A stretch of DNA of 41,322 bases from a virus: positions 1 to 41,322 of IMG/VR virus record IMGVR_UViG_3300048822_000094; one strand, given 5' to 3'. The translations under genes and the position numbers were made by a program. Shown here piece by piece: positions 34,109 through 40,910 of the stretch; the first letter of the stretch is position 1; each line of letters opens with the position of its first letter. Below the pieces are notes generated by a model. It worked only from the letters and a program-made list of their open reading frames with translations. It did no database searches and was not told where the DNA came from.

Positions 34109-35884
34109 TCATTTAGAATAATTTGCAGCATAACCCCCCTCTGCATCCAGTGGACACCCAGCCAGCCAATCCGGCGGGGTGCGCAGTGTGTTTAAAACAA
34201 ATTCTAAAGCCTCATCGGCTTCGCCGGCGGGTGCCGCGCATACGATCTCGTCGTGGGTTGTGAGCACCACTTTATAGCGCCCGGCAACTTTTAGCAGTGC
34301 TTCCCCTATCACCACGCGCGCAAGTGCCTGTACGACGTTCTCAACCAGCTTGGCGCCGTACATCTTCACGCGGCCAGTACGCGGTGACTCAGTGTAAAAA
34401 TCCTTCCCGTCGTAGCCGAGGTGCGTATAATCACTCCAGGATCCGCCGGCAAAGTAGATACGCTGGTTTTGTATATTCAGCGGGCCCTCCACACTTATGT
34501 CGCCTGGCTCATATAAATTGCGCAGCCACTGGTCGGCACGCTTCCACAACGCTTTTACGTGCCTATGGCTTTCCCGGTACGAATGTACGGCCTGCTTGGC
34601 CTCGTCGTCCGTCAGTTCTATAGAAGGGCCGCCAAGTGCACCTGCTTTGCATGTAATTTTAAACTTCTCCGGGCCCATACCATACCCGCACCCCAATTCG
34701 AGCGTTTTGCCCAGGTGTCTCTCGACTTTATCCTGTTTTGTAATTGTCCGGCCATAAAAGCGGGTAGCGCCTTCCGAGTATAAATCCCTACCTGTTCTGA
34801 AAGCCTCTAACACATCCCCCTGCCCCGCAAGCCAGTTTAAAATACGGCACTCAATCTGCGACAGGTCACCCACCACAAGCACACATCCCGCAGGCGCCAG
34901 TATAGCCTCGCGCAGCACACCGCGTTTGAAATTTTGCCAGTTCATCTTATCCCCACCCGCCCAACGGCCAGTGTGCGCGCCATAATATTTCAGGTACACA
35001 CACATCGCCCCGCGTCTATCCATATCCAGCAAGCGCTGCGCGCGTGTCTCCACCATATTAGACTTAATACCCAGCCGCGCGCCAACCAGCGCCTGTACGC
35101 GTACGTCGTCATGCTCCTGCAGTTCTTTTAAAACACTGTCCGTTCGGGCAAAAGCGAACGTCTCTTTGCCCGTTGTTTTTGATATCTTCGTTGGCGGATC
35201 GACGCCAAGATTTGTGAGAAGCGTCGCAAAACGCGCTGAAGAATTGAGGGACTCTTTCGTTGCCCCAATGGCTTCAAGCATGTCGGTTTTACTGACTGCA
35301 GAATCTCGTAAATAAGCAGCAAGTTTATCCCTATCAAGCCTGAGTGCAGGCTCGGTGAAGAGTCGGATAGTGAGGTCAATGAGCCGCAGTTCGTTTTTTG
35401 GCACGTGCGGAAGCAAAGCTTTGAAGATTGCATAGGTCAACTCCACATCATTAGCGCAGCCCTCAGCTACGCGGGTGTATAAGTCTGGAGGTAAGTCACG
35501 TATACCTTTAAAACTCTCATAAGGCACGGTTTTTTCCTGTAAACCCAGCATCTTCGCCAGGCTGCCCAGGGAATGGGATTTTGCATGCGGGAAAACCAGC
35601 CGCGCCATGGATAGCGTGTCAAACCAAAACGCAGGTTTAATATCGTAGTGGTGGGAGAGAATCAGGCCGTCGAAATGAGCGTGGTGGCAGACAAGCCCTC
35701 CTTCTTGGATATCTACTTCGGTACTAACAGGTGTGTCATCCCAAACTTCAGCGATTTCATCATACTGAAAACCAACACAATGCACCTTAAACCGCGGATC
35801 GCGCACGTAGCTTTCCGTCGTCATCTTGGACAGCGTATAGTCTGCGTCAAAATATGTCTCAAAATCAAGGGTTATCAGATTCAT
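34109..35884 (-). CDS. DNA polymerase I-family (family A) replicative polymerase
   Basis: The start is at 35884 (MNLITLDFET); the longer reading runs into another small gene. The 591-residue protein has the 3'-5' exonuclease domain with D7/E9 (DFET) and FD at 71-72, and the third site D146 (CANDV). Gly142 stands where a Tyr is usual in the Exo III site, so proofreading may be weakened. Polymerase motifs are A at D340 (VVGDLSQIE), B at R389/K393/Y401 and C at H544-D545-E546 (THDE). It replicates the phage genome. There is no thioredoxin-binding insertion that I can see. Confidence 0.93.
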   Translation of the reverse strand: MNLITLDFETYFDADYTLSKMTTESYVRDPRFKVHCVGFQYDEIAEVWDDTPVSTEVDIQEGGLVCHHAHFDGLILSHHYDIKPAFWFDTLSMARLVFPHAKSHSLGSLAKMLGLQEKTVPYESFKGIRDLPPDLYTRVAEGCANDVELTYAIFKALLPHVPKNELRLIDLTIRLFTEPALRLDRDKLAAYLRDSAVSKTDMLEAIGATKESLNSSARFATLLTNLGVDPPTKISKTTGKETFAFARTDSVLKELQEHDDVRVQALVGARLGIKSNMVETRAQRLLDMDRRGAMCVYLKYYGAHTGRWAGGDKMNWQNFKRGVLREAILAPAGCVLVVGDLSQIECRILNWLAGQGDVLEAFRTGRDLYSEGATRFYGRTITKQDKVERHLGKTLELGCGYGMGPEKFKITCKAGALGGPSIELTDDEAKQAVHSYRESHRHVKALWKRADQWLRNLYEPGDISVEGPLNIQNQRIYFAGGSWSDYTHLGYDGKDFYTESPRTGRVKMYGAKLVENVVQALARVVIGEALLKVAGRYKVVLTTHDEIVCAAPAGEADEALEFVLNTLRTPPDWLAGCPLDAEGGYAANYSK

Positions 35885-35897
35885 TCCTTCTTCTCCG

Positions 35898-36071
35898 TTA
35901 CTCCGGCGTGTATAGAGAATAAAACGCCTTCTCTCTAAGAGCAGTATTGAAGAGGCATCCGCCATTGACAATATATCCATATTCGTGCTTTCCAAAATAG
36001 TCGTCCAGGCACCATACATCATGTATCTCGCTCGTTGCCTTATTGCGGGCTTTCATCTTAAAGCTGCTCAT
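35898..36071 (-). CDS. Small 57-residue protein beside the polymerase gene
   Basis: A complete 57-codon frame starts at ATG 36071, which overlaps the stop of the next upstream gene by one base (TAATG), and ends 13 bases before the polymerase start. It lies in a different frame from the polymerase's apparent upstream extension. The product is mixed alpha/beta with several aromatic residues (VWCLDDYFGKHEYGYIV). No motif is recognised. The TAATG junction and clean spacing support it as a real gene. Confidence 0.6.
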   Translation of the reverse strand: MSSFKMKARNKATSEIHDVWCLDDYFGKHEYGYIVNGGCLFNTALREKAFYSLYTPE

Positions 36072-36256
36072 TATTGACCGCCTTTGGATAGCGTTAACAT
36101 CTTGTCGGCAAGTTGCACTTTGTCGTAAATACAGCCCAGGATCATGATTTCGTCATAATCGCACTTCAATATGGCATTGCCGGGAATATTGGTTACGCAG
36201 TCAGCGATTTTATTTGCCAACATGGCTATATGTGCCGCTTCTGGACTCATCGCCAT
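36071..36256 (-). CDS. Small helical protein of unknown function
   Basis: I choose the start at 36256 (MAMSPEAAH), because GGGGA lies five bases before it, and not the methionine four codons upstream at 36268. The 61-residue product is mostly helical with a hydrophobic middle (ADCVTNIPGNAILKCDYDEIMILGC), a mixed composition with two or three cysteines and no metal motif. The stop overlaps the next small gene (TAATG). Function unknown; it travels with the early genes. Confidence 0.55.
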   Translation of the reverse strand: MAMSPEAAHIAMLANKIADCVTNIPGNAILKCDYDEIMILGCIYDKVQLADKMLTLSKGGQ

Positions 36257-36258
36257 TT

Positions 36259-36855
36259 TTATCCCCATTGCGCGGCCATCGCTTCCGCTATGCCTTTGAA
36301 GGTTTCTGAGCGGTCGCGTTTGCGGTTGGGGCCCGGCGGCATGTAGTGGAGCCGCTCACGCTTATTCTTAGGTAGCTTCATCATTGATTCATATACGTTA
36401 TTTGTAGGTTTTAGGGGTGGCAAACTATAGAGCCAAAGACCAGTCTTTTTTTGCTCCAAGTGCCCAAATTGCCAAGGATGAATATAGAGCGGGCCCGGCA
36501 TTATGCCTTTTGGCAAAACTCCTACTGGGTTCTCAAGGCATACCCCTATACTGGCATTCGAGCAGGCTAGGTCAAACAAGGCAATCGTCCAGTCAATAGC
36601 TATCTGACGCTCTGCATGTTTTGGCATTCCCCGCCCGTAGGTGGAATTTCCGCTTACAGCTATTTTGGTACATTCTGGGTGAAGGATTATTATATCCCAA
36701 GGGCCATCTTCGACAATGGCCATCATAACATCCTTTTGCAGATGCTTGCCGCCGTTCCTTGCCGGTATCAGGTCATTGCTCCAGGCGTCATGCCCTCTGG
36801 CTGCAAAAGCATCGCGCACAACCCCTGACTCTTCGCACCCTACAAGAACCCTCAT
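36259..36855 (-). CDS. Cytosine-methyltransferase-like protein, possibly inactive
   Basis: The 198-residue protein resembles the C5-cytosine methyltransferase-like family seen in many phages. It has an N-terminal SAM-site pattern (MRVLVGCEESGVVRDAF), a HPECT segment around residues 59-63 in place of the usual P-C-Q or HPPCT motif, and a CLENPVG segment near residues 106-112. It is about half the length of a full C5 methyltransferase and has no clear target-recognition domain. It might modify phage DNA or be a degenerate relative. It is followed, tail-to-head, by early small genes and preceded by the zinc-ribbon gene. Confidence 0.6.
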   Translation of the reverse strand: MRVLVGCEESGVVRDAFAARGHDAWSNDLIPARNGGKHLQKDVMMAIVEDGPWDIIILHPECTKIAVSGNSTYGRGMPKHAERQIAIDWTIALFDLACSNASIGVCLENPVGVLPKGIMPGPLYIHPWQFGHLEQKKTGLWLYSLPPLKPTNNVYESMMKLPKNKRERLHYMPPGPNRKRDRSETFKGIAEAMAAQWG

Positions 36856-36858
36856 TTC

Positions 36859-37026
36859 TTAATCCCCTCTGTCTGTGTGCATCCTGCATTTATCACAGCA
36901 GATATCTTCAATCTTAGCATTCTGTGGATTCCGTATGCGCTGTTGCTTATTACCGCAATGCTCGCATTTCAGGTGTTCCACCATTTCTCCCTCAAGGAAG
37001 TCTTCGCTTAATTCCGTCAGGCGCAT
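36859..37026 (-). CDS. Small zinc-ribbon protein
   Basis: A 55-codon frame with a plain zinc-ribbon pattern: C21-x2-C24 (KCEHCG) and C43/C44-x2-C47 (ICCDKC), 18-22 residues apart. The N-terminal 20 residues are acidic. Stop and next start are separated by three bases. Small zinc-ribbon proteins often bind nucleic acid or partner polymerases. No specific role can be assigned, but its place before the methyltransferase-like gene fits a transcription or DNA-binding helper. Confidence 0.65.
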   Translation of the reverse strand: MRLTELSEDFLEGEMVEHLKCEHCGNKQQRIRNPQNAKIEDICCDKCRMHTDRGD

Positions 37027-37044
37027 AAGTCCTCTAAATCATTA

Positions 37045-37398
37045 CTATAGTAACCGGCTATTGGCAGATTCGCACTGATCCAGCCCACTAGTATTCGGAT
37101 AATTTAACTGAGAGCCTTGTGTCACCTGCGATTGATACGCGGCCATTTTCTCTGCCTGCTCTTTTGCCATCTTATATTGGGCGTATTCGCGAAGCTCAGT
37201 CCTGCTAACGCCTAAAACGGTGATTTGTTCAATGTCTTTGAACTTAATGGCCACGAAAGGGTCATCGCTGATTGCAACAAGATTATCTTGGCCGTAATGC
37301 GTGGCAAGACCATTGATAATATTTAGAACATCATCAATATTTTCATAGTCTATTGAGTGAGTAGTTCCTGCGTAGGTAATTCCGATGCTGTAGGTCAT
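37045..37398 (-). CDS. Unknown 117-residue early protein
   Basis: The gene has a strong GAAGGAG site before its ATG and follows the helix-turn-helix gene after three bases. The N-terminus is beta-like (SIGITYAGTTHSIDYENIDDVLNIINGL). A middle segment is mixed, and the C-terminal part (about 70-95) is a charged helix. No cysteine cluster or catalytic motif is visible. A regulatory or structural role is possible. It is likely expressed early because it lies in the leftward operon. Confidence 0.55.
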   Translation of the reverse strand: MTYSIGITYAGTTHSIDYENIDDVLNIINGLATHYGQDNLVAISDDPFVAIKFKDIEQITVLGVSRTELREYAQYKMAKEQAEKMAAYQSQVTQGSQLNYPNTSGLDQCESANSRLL

Positions 37399-37401
37399 TA
37401 T

Positions 37402-37593
37402 TTAGTCTCCTTCGGTTGCCTTGTTATATGTTTCATGCCCATACGCCGCCCAGGCGTAGGTTTTAGACCCGGCGCCCTCGCGCTCGAGTTTCCAGTAGTG
37501 CTCCCGTGAACACCCCAGCGCCTGCGCGCATTCCTCCGTTGTCCAGCCCATACGCGCGCGCCATGCTTTATAATCAAAAGGTGATTTTACCAT
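37402..37593 (-). CDS. Small helix-turn-helix protein
   Basis: This 63-residue protein has an XRE-type helix-turn-helix near residues 10-40, with EECAQALGCSREHYWKLERE resembling the recognition helix of small phage regulators. The tail is Tyr/Ala-rich. GGAGG lies seven bases before the start. It overlaps the end of a small membrane-protein gene by seven bases. It could be an early transcription regulator or a DNA-binding accessory. No operator pair was identified. Confidence 0.7.
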   Translation of the reverse strand: MVKSPFDYKAWRARMGWTTEECAQALGCSREHYWKLEREGAGSKTYAWAAYGHETYNKATEGD

Positions 37594-37781
37594 GCGCTAC
37601 CCTCCACTACATGTTTACTTACAAACGGACGTATAAACATAAGTGCCATCCACGCAATCACCAGCGCTGCCATCACAAAACGCGCGACAATCCACGCAGT
37701 GCGTTTAATAATAGCCAAAATATCTAGGCCAGGTATTATTTTTTGTGCAGTTTTTACTAATCTGTTCATATAAATAACCAT
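37587..37781 (-). CDS. Single-span membrane protein
   Basis: The start is taken at 37781, ten bases after the alanine-repeat gene's stop; 37769 is an alternative and the longest reading (37814) overlaps that gene. The 64-residue product has a basic N-terminus, then a strong membrane segment (about 33-50, FVMAALVIAWMALMF-like) with a short basic tail. It might alter the host membrane early in infection, for example blocking superinfection, but there is no direct evidence for this. Confidence 0.5.
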   Translation of the reverse strand: MVIYMNRLVKTAQKIIPGLDILAIIKRTAWIVARFVMAALVIAWMALMFIRPFVSKHVVEGSAW

Positions 37782-37791
37782 GCGTTGTGAG

Positions 37792-38616
37792 TTAAGCTGG
37801 TTCTGTAAGATCAAGCCATTCCGTGCCTTGTGCTTTCATGGTGATAAGAATTTGCACCACTTCTTCAGCAAAGAATGATAATTCTTTATCTCTAGTAGCA
37901 GCATCAGCAGAATAAGCAACAGCATAAACAGCAGCATCAGCAGCAGCATCAGCAGCATCAGCAGCATAAGCAGCAGCATAAGCAGCAGCATCAGCAGAAT
38001 AAGCAACAGCATCAGCAGCATCAGCAGCATAAGCAGCAATACAAGCAACAGCATCAGCAATATGAGCAGCATTAGCAACATCAGCAGCAGCATCAGCAGC
38101 ATCAGCAGCAGCAGGATAAGCAGTATAACCATTTTCTTTTCTGACTGAATCTCTTGCTTTCCGGCAATTCTCAATGGTGGGTTCTTTTTCTATCGTCGCC
38201 GCCCATTCTTCCAGCAAGACTTTCATTATTTTACCAGAAACCCGTGCTGCCGTTCTAAATGCTCTTGGCACGATCTTCTGCGTAGTCATTTGCGCCAACG
38301 CTTTGATAAACTCCCTATCATCTATCTGCCCAGCGGTTCCTAGCTGTGCAATAGACAGTCTTCTCATGCCAGCGGCGCGGGCGGTATTAGATGACCAGTT
38401 TCTATCGTTAAGACTGATCTTCAATGAGCGCACTGCTTTGCCCACGCATGGGGGATTATCACCGTGCGGCAATCCCATTGCATAGTTTACAGCGGCTTCT
38501 ATGCACATTTCTCCTTCTTTGGGACTGCCCAAGCCCTTGCAAAGCCCTTTATCGACAACGGATAGGACTTTAATAGCAAGTTCACGGTTGATCTCTACAG
38601 TTTTGGCTTTCGTCAT
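37792..38616 (-). CDS. Alanine-repeat protein with degenerate short tandem repeats
   Basis: This 274-residue protein has a normal folded N-terminal part (about 1-165, with helices and several Trp/Arg residues). Residues about 167-245 are then dominated by A-A-D-A, A-Y-A and A-V-A units, with Asp, Tyr, Ser, Val and Ile at regular spacing. The last 30 residues are a mixed helix. The Ala-rich tract is encoded by long GCA/GCT-type triplet repeats. Such Ala-repeat tails are seen in some phage proteins and may form a regular helical or beta-solenoid surface. No enzymatic motif was found. Confidence 0.65.
   Translation of the reverse strand: MTKAKTVEINRELAIKVLSVVDKGLCKGLGSPKEGEMCIEAAVNYAMGLPHGDNPPCVGKAVRSLKISLNDRNWSSNTARAAGMRRLSIAQLGTAGQIDDREFIKALAQMTTQKIVPRAFRTAARVSGKIMKVLLEEWAATIEKEPTIENCRKARDSVRKENGYTAYPAAADAADAAADVANAAHIADAVACIAAYAADAADAVAYSADAAAYAAAYAADAADAAADAAVYAVAYSADAATRDKELSFFAEEVVQILITMKAQGTEWLDLTEPA
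37897..38117 (-). repeat. Degenerate GCA-type triplet tandem repeat
   Basis: About 220 bases consist of imperfect repeats of AGCAGCATC and AGCAGCATA units on the + strand, that is, alanine codons with spaced Asp, Tyr or Val codons on the coding strand. Unlike a CRISPR array, the repeat and spacer are not distinguishable. Length changes by slippage are likely. Confidence 0.85.
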
Positions 38617-38673
38617 AATTTGATACCCTTAAAATTTAAATTTATACTATATCATGTACGTCATAATCTAATT

Positions 38674-38853
38674 TTAGTATCCGCGCAAGGGGTTTTTTTG
38701 ATCCAGCATTGCTTCTATTTGCGCGCGGGGAAATCCGCGCGTAGCTGTCTGTCCGAATGGCGGGACGGCCATCACGCGGGCAAACAGCAAGTGCAACTGT
38801 TCGTCGTCAAACTGAGCCCATTTGCTCACGCGCGCGGGGTATTTATTTTTCAT
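38674..38853 (-). CDS. Small 59-residue protein
   Basis: A 59-codon frame starts at 38853 with an ATGA overlap onto the upstream gene's stop. The product is basic and mixed (MKNKYPARVSKW start, then helices with QFDDEQLHLLFARVM), without metal-binding cysteines. No family is recognised. Its existence is supported by the coupling signal and by its place within the tightly packed early operon. Confidence 0.55.
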   Translation of the reverse strand: MKNKYPARVSKWAQFDDEQLHLLFARVMAVPPFGQTATRGFPRAQIEAMLDQKNPLRGY

Positions 38854-39272
38854 AGGGCTTTTCCCATACCTAAAAAGCTTCTAAAGTCGTCATGGTCATA
38901 CCGCCTTATACTTTGCAGGCTTTCAGCATCTTTTTCCATAAGCCAGTCCTTCACGCTCTCATACCGTTGCGCCCATACAGCCGAGTTAATAAGGTGCGCG
39001 TCCCACCAGGCCGCGCCAACCCGCTGCACGCCCTTTTCCTTAGCAATACGTGCCCAGCCTGCAATACGCTCCCGCGCCGGCGCGTTTAGCCACTTCTTTT
39101 TTGAAGGCGGAAAGCTACACCATAATTCCCGGGCGCCGGTCGTGTAATTGCACATGCCGTGTGAATACCATATCACACCATCACGCATCTGCGTTTTGAC
39201 TTCCGCCGGCGCCTTTTTAGACTTTACCGTCTCAAATTCATGCATGCAGCACGGGCATGTTATTTTAGCCAT
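38850..39272 (-). CDS. Zinc-ribbon-containing unknown protein
   Basis: This 140-residue protein has a CPCCMHEF motif at residues 6-13 and a further C41 and C52, a partial zinc ribbon. The rest is mixed alpha with many Trp/Lys/Arg (for example KKKWLNAPARERIAGWARIAKE). A GGGGG site lies before its start. No family is recognised. The cysteine motif and basic helices suggest binding to DNA or RNA. It overlaps the following gene by the ATGA junction. Confidence 0.55.
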   Translation of the reverse strand: MAKITCPCCMHEFETVKSKKAPAEVKTQMRDGVIWYSHGMCNYTTGARELWCSFPPSKKKWLNAPARERIAGWARIAKEKGVQRVGAAWWDAHLINSAVWAQRYESVKDWLMEKDAESLQSIRRYDHDDFRSFLGMGKAL

Positions 39273-39284
39273 ATAAATTACCCC

Positions 39285-39482
39285 CTATATTTTAGTTAAG
39301 CAAATTTGCGATACGCCATTGGCAAACACCGTATGACGCTCATAACTTATAGTGCCTCTGGTATACATAAAAACATCCTCGGTGACTTCCACAATGCTGC
39401 CCTCGCCGGCCTCCCCCGCTTCTTCGTCATAAGCAAAGAAACGTACCGGGACGCCTGTCAGTGGTTGAATATCCTTTATCAT
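39285..39482 (-). CDS. Small acidic early protein
   Basis: A 65-residue protein with an AAGGAT site before its ATG. The N-terminal half is acidic (YDEEAGEAGEGS), and the rest is strand-like (VEVTEDVFMYTRGT). No motif is recognised. Its leader, like those of the genes at 40040 and 40416, contains a TTAACAA element followed by an A-rich ribosome site. Confidence 0.5.
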   Translation of the reverse strand: MIKDIQPLTGVPVRFFAYDEEAGEAGEGSIVEVTEDVFMYTRGTISYERHTVFANGVSQICLTKI

Positions 39483-39557
39483 AAAATTTATCCTTTCTTG
39501 TTAAGTTTACACCAACGCCAAGCGATTGCTAGCGCAAAAAGCAAGCATTGGTTTGTG

Positions 39558-40040
39558 TTATTGAATGTGGATTTTCTTATCATCCCCGATATATAAATTT
39601 ATCTCAGGAAAAGAGGTTTTCCACCCGCAAGCGCTTTGCAGTTTTTCACCTGTATCCCCTAGCCCCCTATCAAAGAATCCCGCGCCGTGACCATTGCGGG
39701 AAAGCCAAAAATCATGGCCTGCCTTTGAGCTGTTATAATCAGTACCCGGGCGCAATCGCTTGCCGTCATCGTCGCAAGCGGTTTTGTCATAGCTGTACGC
39801 CAGCTTAAGCAGCTTAGCGTGCTCTTTCTGGAAGCGCTTGCAGTCCACAATCATGCTTTGCCATGCTTGCGGTGCTATGTCCTCCAGATCGTAGTTATCG
39901 CCTATAGGTTCACCTCCTTCCGGGGTGCTTTCATCATTGCTTGACCATAACGCACATTCCATATAGGCGCGGGTGAAGGCATCAAGGCTATCAATATCAT
40001 CCGCCGCAATCTTTGCATCTAATTCTTTATAGTCCGTCAT
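39558..40040 (-). CDS. Conserved-type phage protein (AGHDFWLSRNGHGAGF motif)
   Basis: The 160-residue protein has the AGHDFWLSRNGHGAGFFDRG stretch (about 108-127) in its second half, which I have met in many phage and plasmid hypothetical proteins. It is followed by a strand pair ending in INLYIGDDKK. The N-terminal half is acidic and helical. No function is established for the family that I can name. AAAAGGAG precedes the start. Its leader is similar to that of the gene at 40249-40416. Confidence 0.6.
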   Translation of the reverse strand: MTDYKELDAKIAADDIDSLDAFTRAYMECALWSSNDESTPEGGEPIGDNYDLEDIAPQAWQSMIVDCKRFQKEHAKLLKLAYSYDKTACDDDGKRLRPGTDYNSSKAGHDFWLSRNGHGAGFFDRGLGDTGEKLQSACGWKTSFPEINLYIGDDKKIHIQ

Positions 40041-40055
40041 GATAAAATACTCCTT

Positions 40056-40247
40056 TTAGTTGTTAAGTGGAATTTCAATTATAGGCGGGTTAGGGTTTTT
40101 ATGTCCTATACAGCGTAGTAATGCGCTCGGATAAGAGCGGAAAGAGTCTAAAAACTCCCCGCAAAAACGCGCTACATACCTCTTTTGTGGATAGCCGCAA
40201 AACTCTAAAGCGATTGAATAACGCTTATCATTATGGATTGACGACAT
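40056..40247 (-). CDS. Small early protein
   Basis: A 63-residue protein, second gene of the leftward operon. It has a strand-rich fold (YSIALEFCGYPQKRYVARFCGEFL) with three cysteines and a basic character, ending PPIIEIPLNN. The gene starts a few bases after the end of the first gene. A similar C-terminal coding stretch appears upstream at about 40435-40470 as an apparent remnant. Function unknown. Confidence 0.5.
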   Translation of the reverse strand: MSSIHNDKRYSIALEFCGYPQKRYVARFCGEFLDSFRSYPSALLRCIGHKNPNPPIIEIPLNN

Positions 40248-40248
40248 G

Positions 40249-40416
40249 CTATATACTCCCTTTAATTATAGTTAAACGATAGCCTGCAAGCGTGGCCTCA
40301 ATCATCGTTACGTTGCGCCATGATGCAGGGCTTGCCATTAATACGCCGATTTGACGCAAGCAATTACTCATAGATCCGTGCCATATCTGCTTGCCGTTGT
40401 GTGTGAGGACGTACAT
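40249..40416 (-). CDS. First gene of the leftward operon, small protein
   Basis: A 55-codon frame from ATG 40416 to TAG 40249-40251, with AAAGGAT upstream of the start and a strong promoter about 65 bases further back. The product is small and hydrophobic-basic (MYVLTHNGKQIWHGSMSNCLRQIG, then mixed strands), with no recognised motif. As the promoter-proximal gene it is probably made first in infection. Confidence 0.55.
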   Translation of the reverse strand: MYVLTHNGKQIWHGSMSNCLRQIGVLMASPASWRNVTMIEATLAGYRLTIIKGSI

Positions 40417-40436
40417 TGTGTTAATCCTTTGTTAGA

Positions 40437-40470
40437 TTGTTAATTGGGACTTCAGTTATAGGCGTGTTTA
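40437..40470 (-). pseudogene. Possible remnant of a duplicated small gene end
   Basis: On the minus strand the sequence encodes TPITEVPINN, then a few codons and a stop, resembling the PPIIEIPLNN end of the gene at 40056-40247. A stop codon lies a few codons upstream, so no intact gene can be read. Upstream leader sequence is also similar between the two places, suggesting an old duplication of a small gene plus its leader. Confidence 0.4.
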
Positions 40471-40479
40471 GTGACTACT

Positions 40480-40508
40480 CTTATATACCGTGTGAAAACC
40501 GTTGGCAA
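40480..40508 (-). promoter_or_regulatory. Predicted leftward sigma70-type promoter of the early operon
   Basis: On the minus strand TTGCCA (40508-40503) and TATAAG (40485-40480) are exactly 17 bases apart; each matches consensus at five of six positions. It lies upstream of the first leftward gene (start 40416), giving a leader of about 55 bases, and no other gene intervenes. It probably drives the whole replication operon with host polymerase. Confidence 0.7.
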
Positions 40509-40745
40509 GTAAATAATTAGTCTAAAACTAACTATTTTAGATTAGGCATTATTTATGTTGCTAAATAGCAACGGTTTTAAAGGTCGTACAGTATGGTTAG
40601 CCATGCTACCGGCTAGGGTAGTGTCACTTAAAATACGTATCATAGGTTGTGCTATTATACTGACTTCAACTTATGGTTGACCAATAGGACTAACTTTCAG
40701 GTGACTTGGTTTTAAAACAATGCAAATTTAGTCATTTTTTACACG

Positions 40746-40821
40746 GAACAGTTGCATTTATTTTTTAGTTTAATACTAATTACTTATATATAGACTAATC
40801 TATTACATAAATGCAATGTTC
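40746..40821. repeat. Inverted repeat, possible cruciform or replication element
   Basis: GAACAGTTGCATTTAT (40746-40761) is the reverse complement of ATAAATGCAATGTTC (40807-40821) apart from one extra base. The two arms are separated by about 45 bases of AT-rich sequence that contains a TAGACTAA element. A cruciform or protein-binding dyad at an origin would fit. Confidence 0.7.
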
Positions 40822-40839
40822 TAACACAGTAAAAAACAC

Positions 40840-40910
40840 ACTATCGCCCTATATAAATCAATAGGTTAGTAATTAGTGCTAGACTAAGGCGATAGTATCT
40901 ATTTATATAG
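40840..40910. repeat. Interleaved inverted repeats
   Basis: ACTATCGCC (40840-40848) pairs with GGCGATAGT (40888-40896), and CTATATAAAT (40849-40858) pairs with ATTTATATAG (40901-40910). The order is A, B, A-prime, B-prime, so the two stems cannot nest and would form either alternative hairpins or a pseudoknot-like fold. A TAGACTAA element lies between. Confidence 0.7.

Noticed and set aside
37897-38117. Triplet repeats taken as a CRISPR array
   Set aside because: Repeats are 9 bases or shorter, there are no spacers, and they encode an alanine-rich protein in frame.
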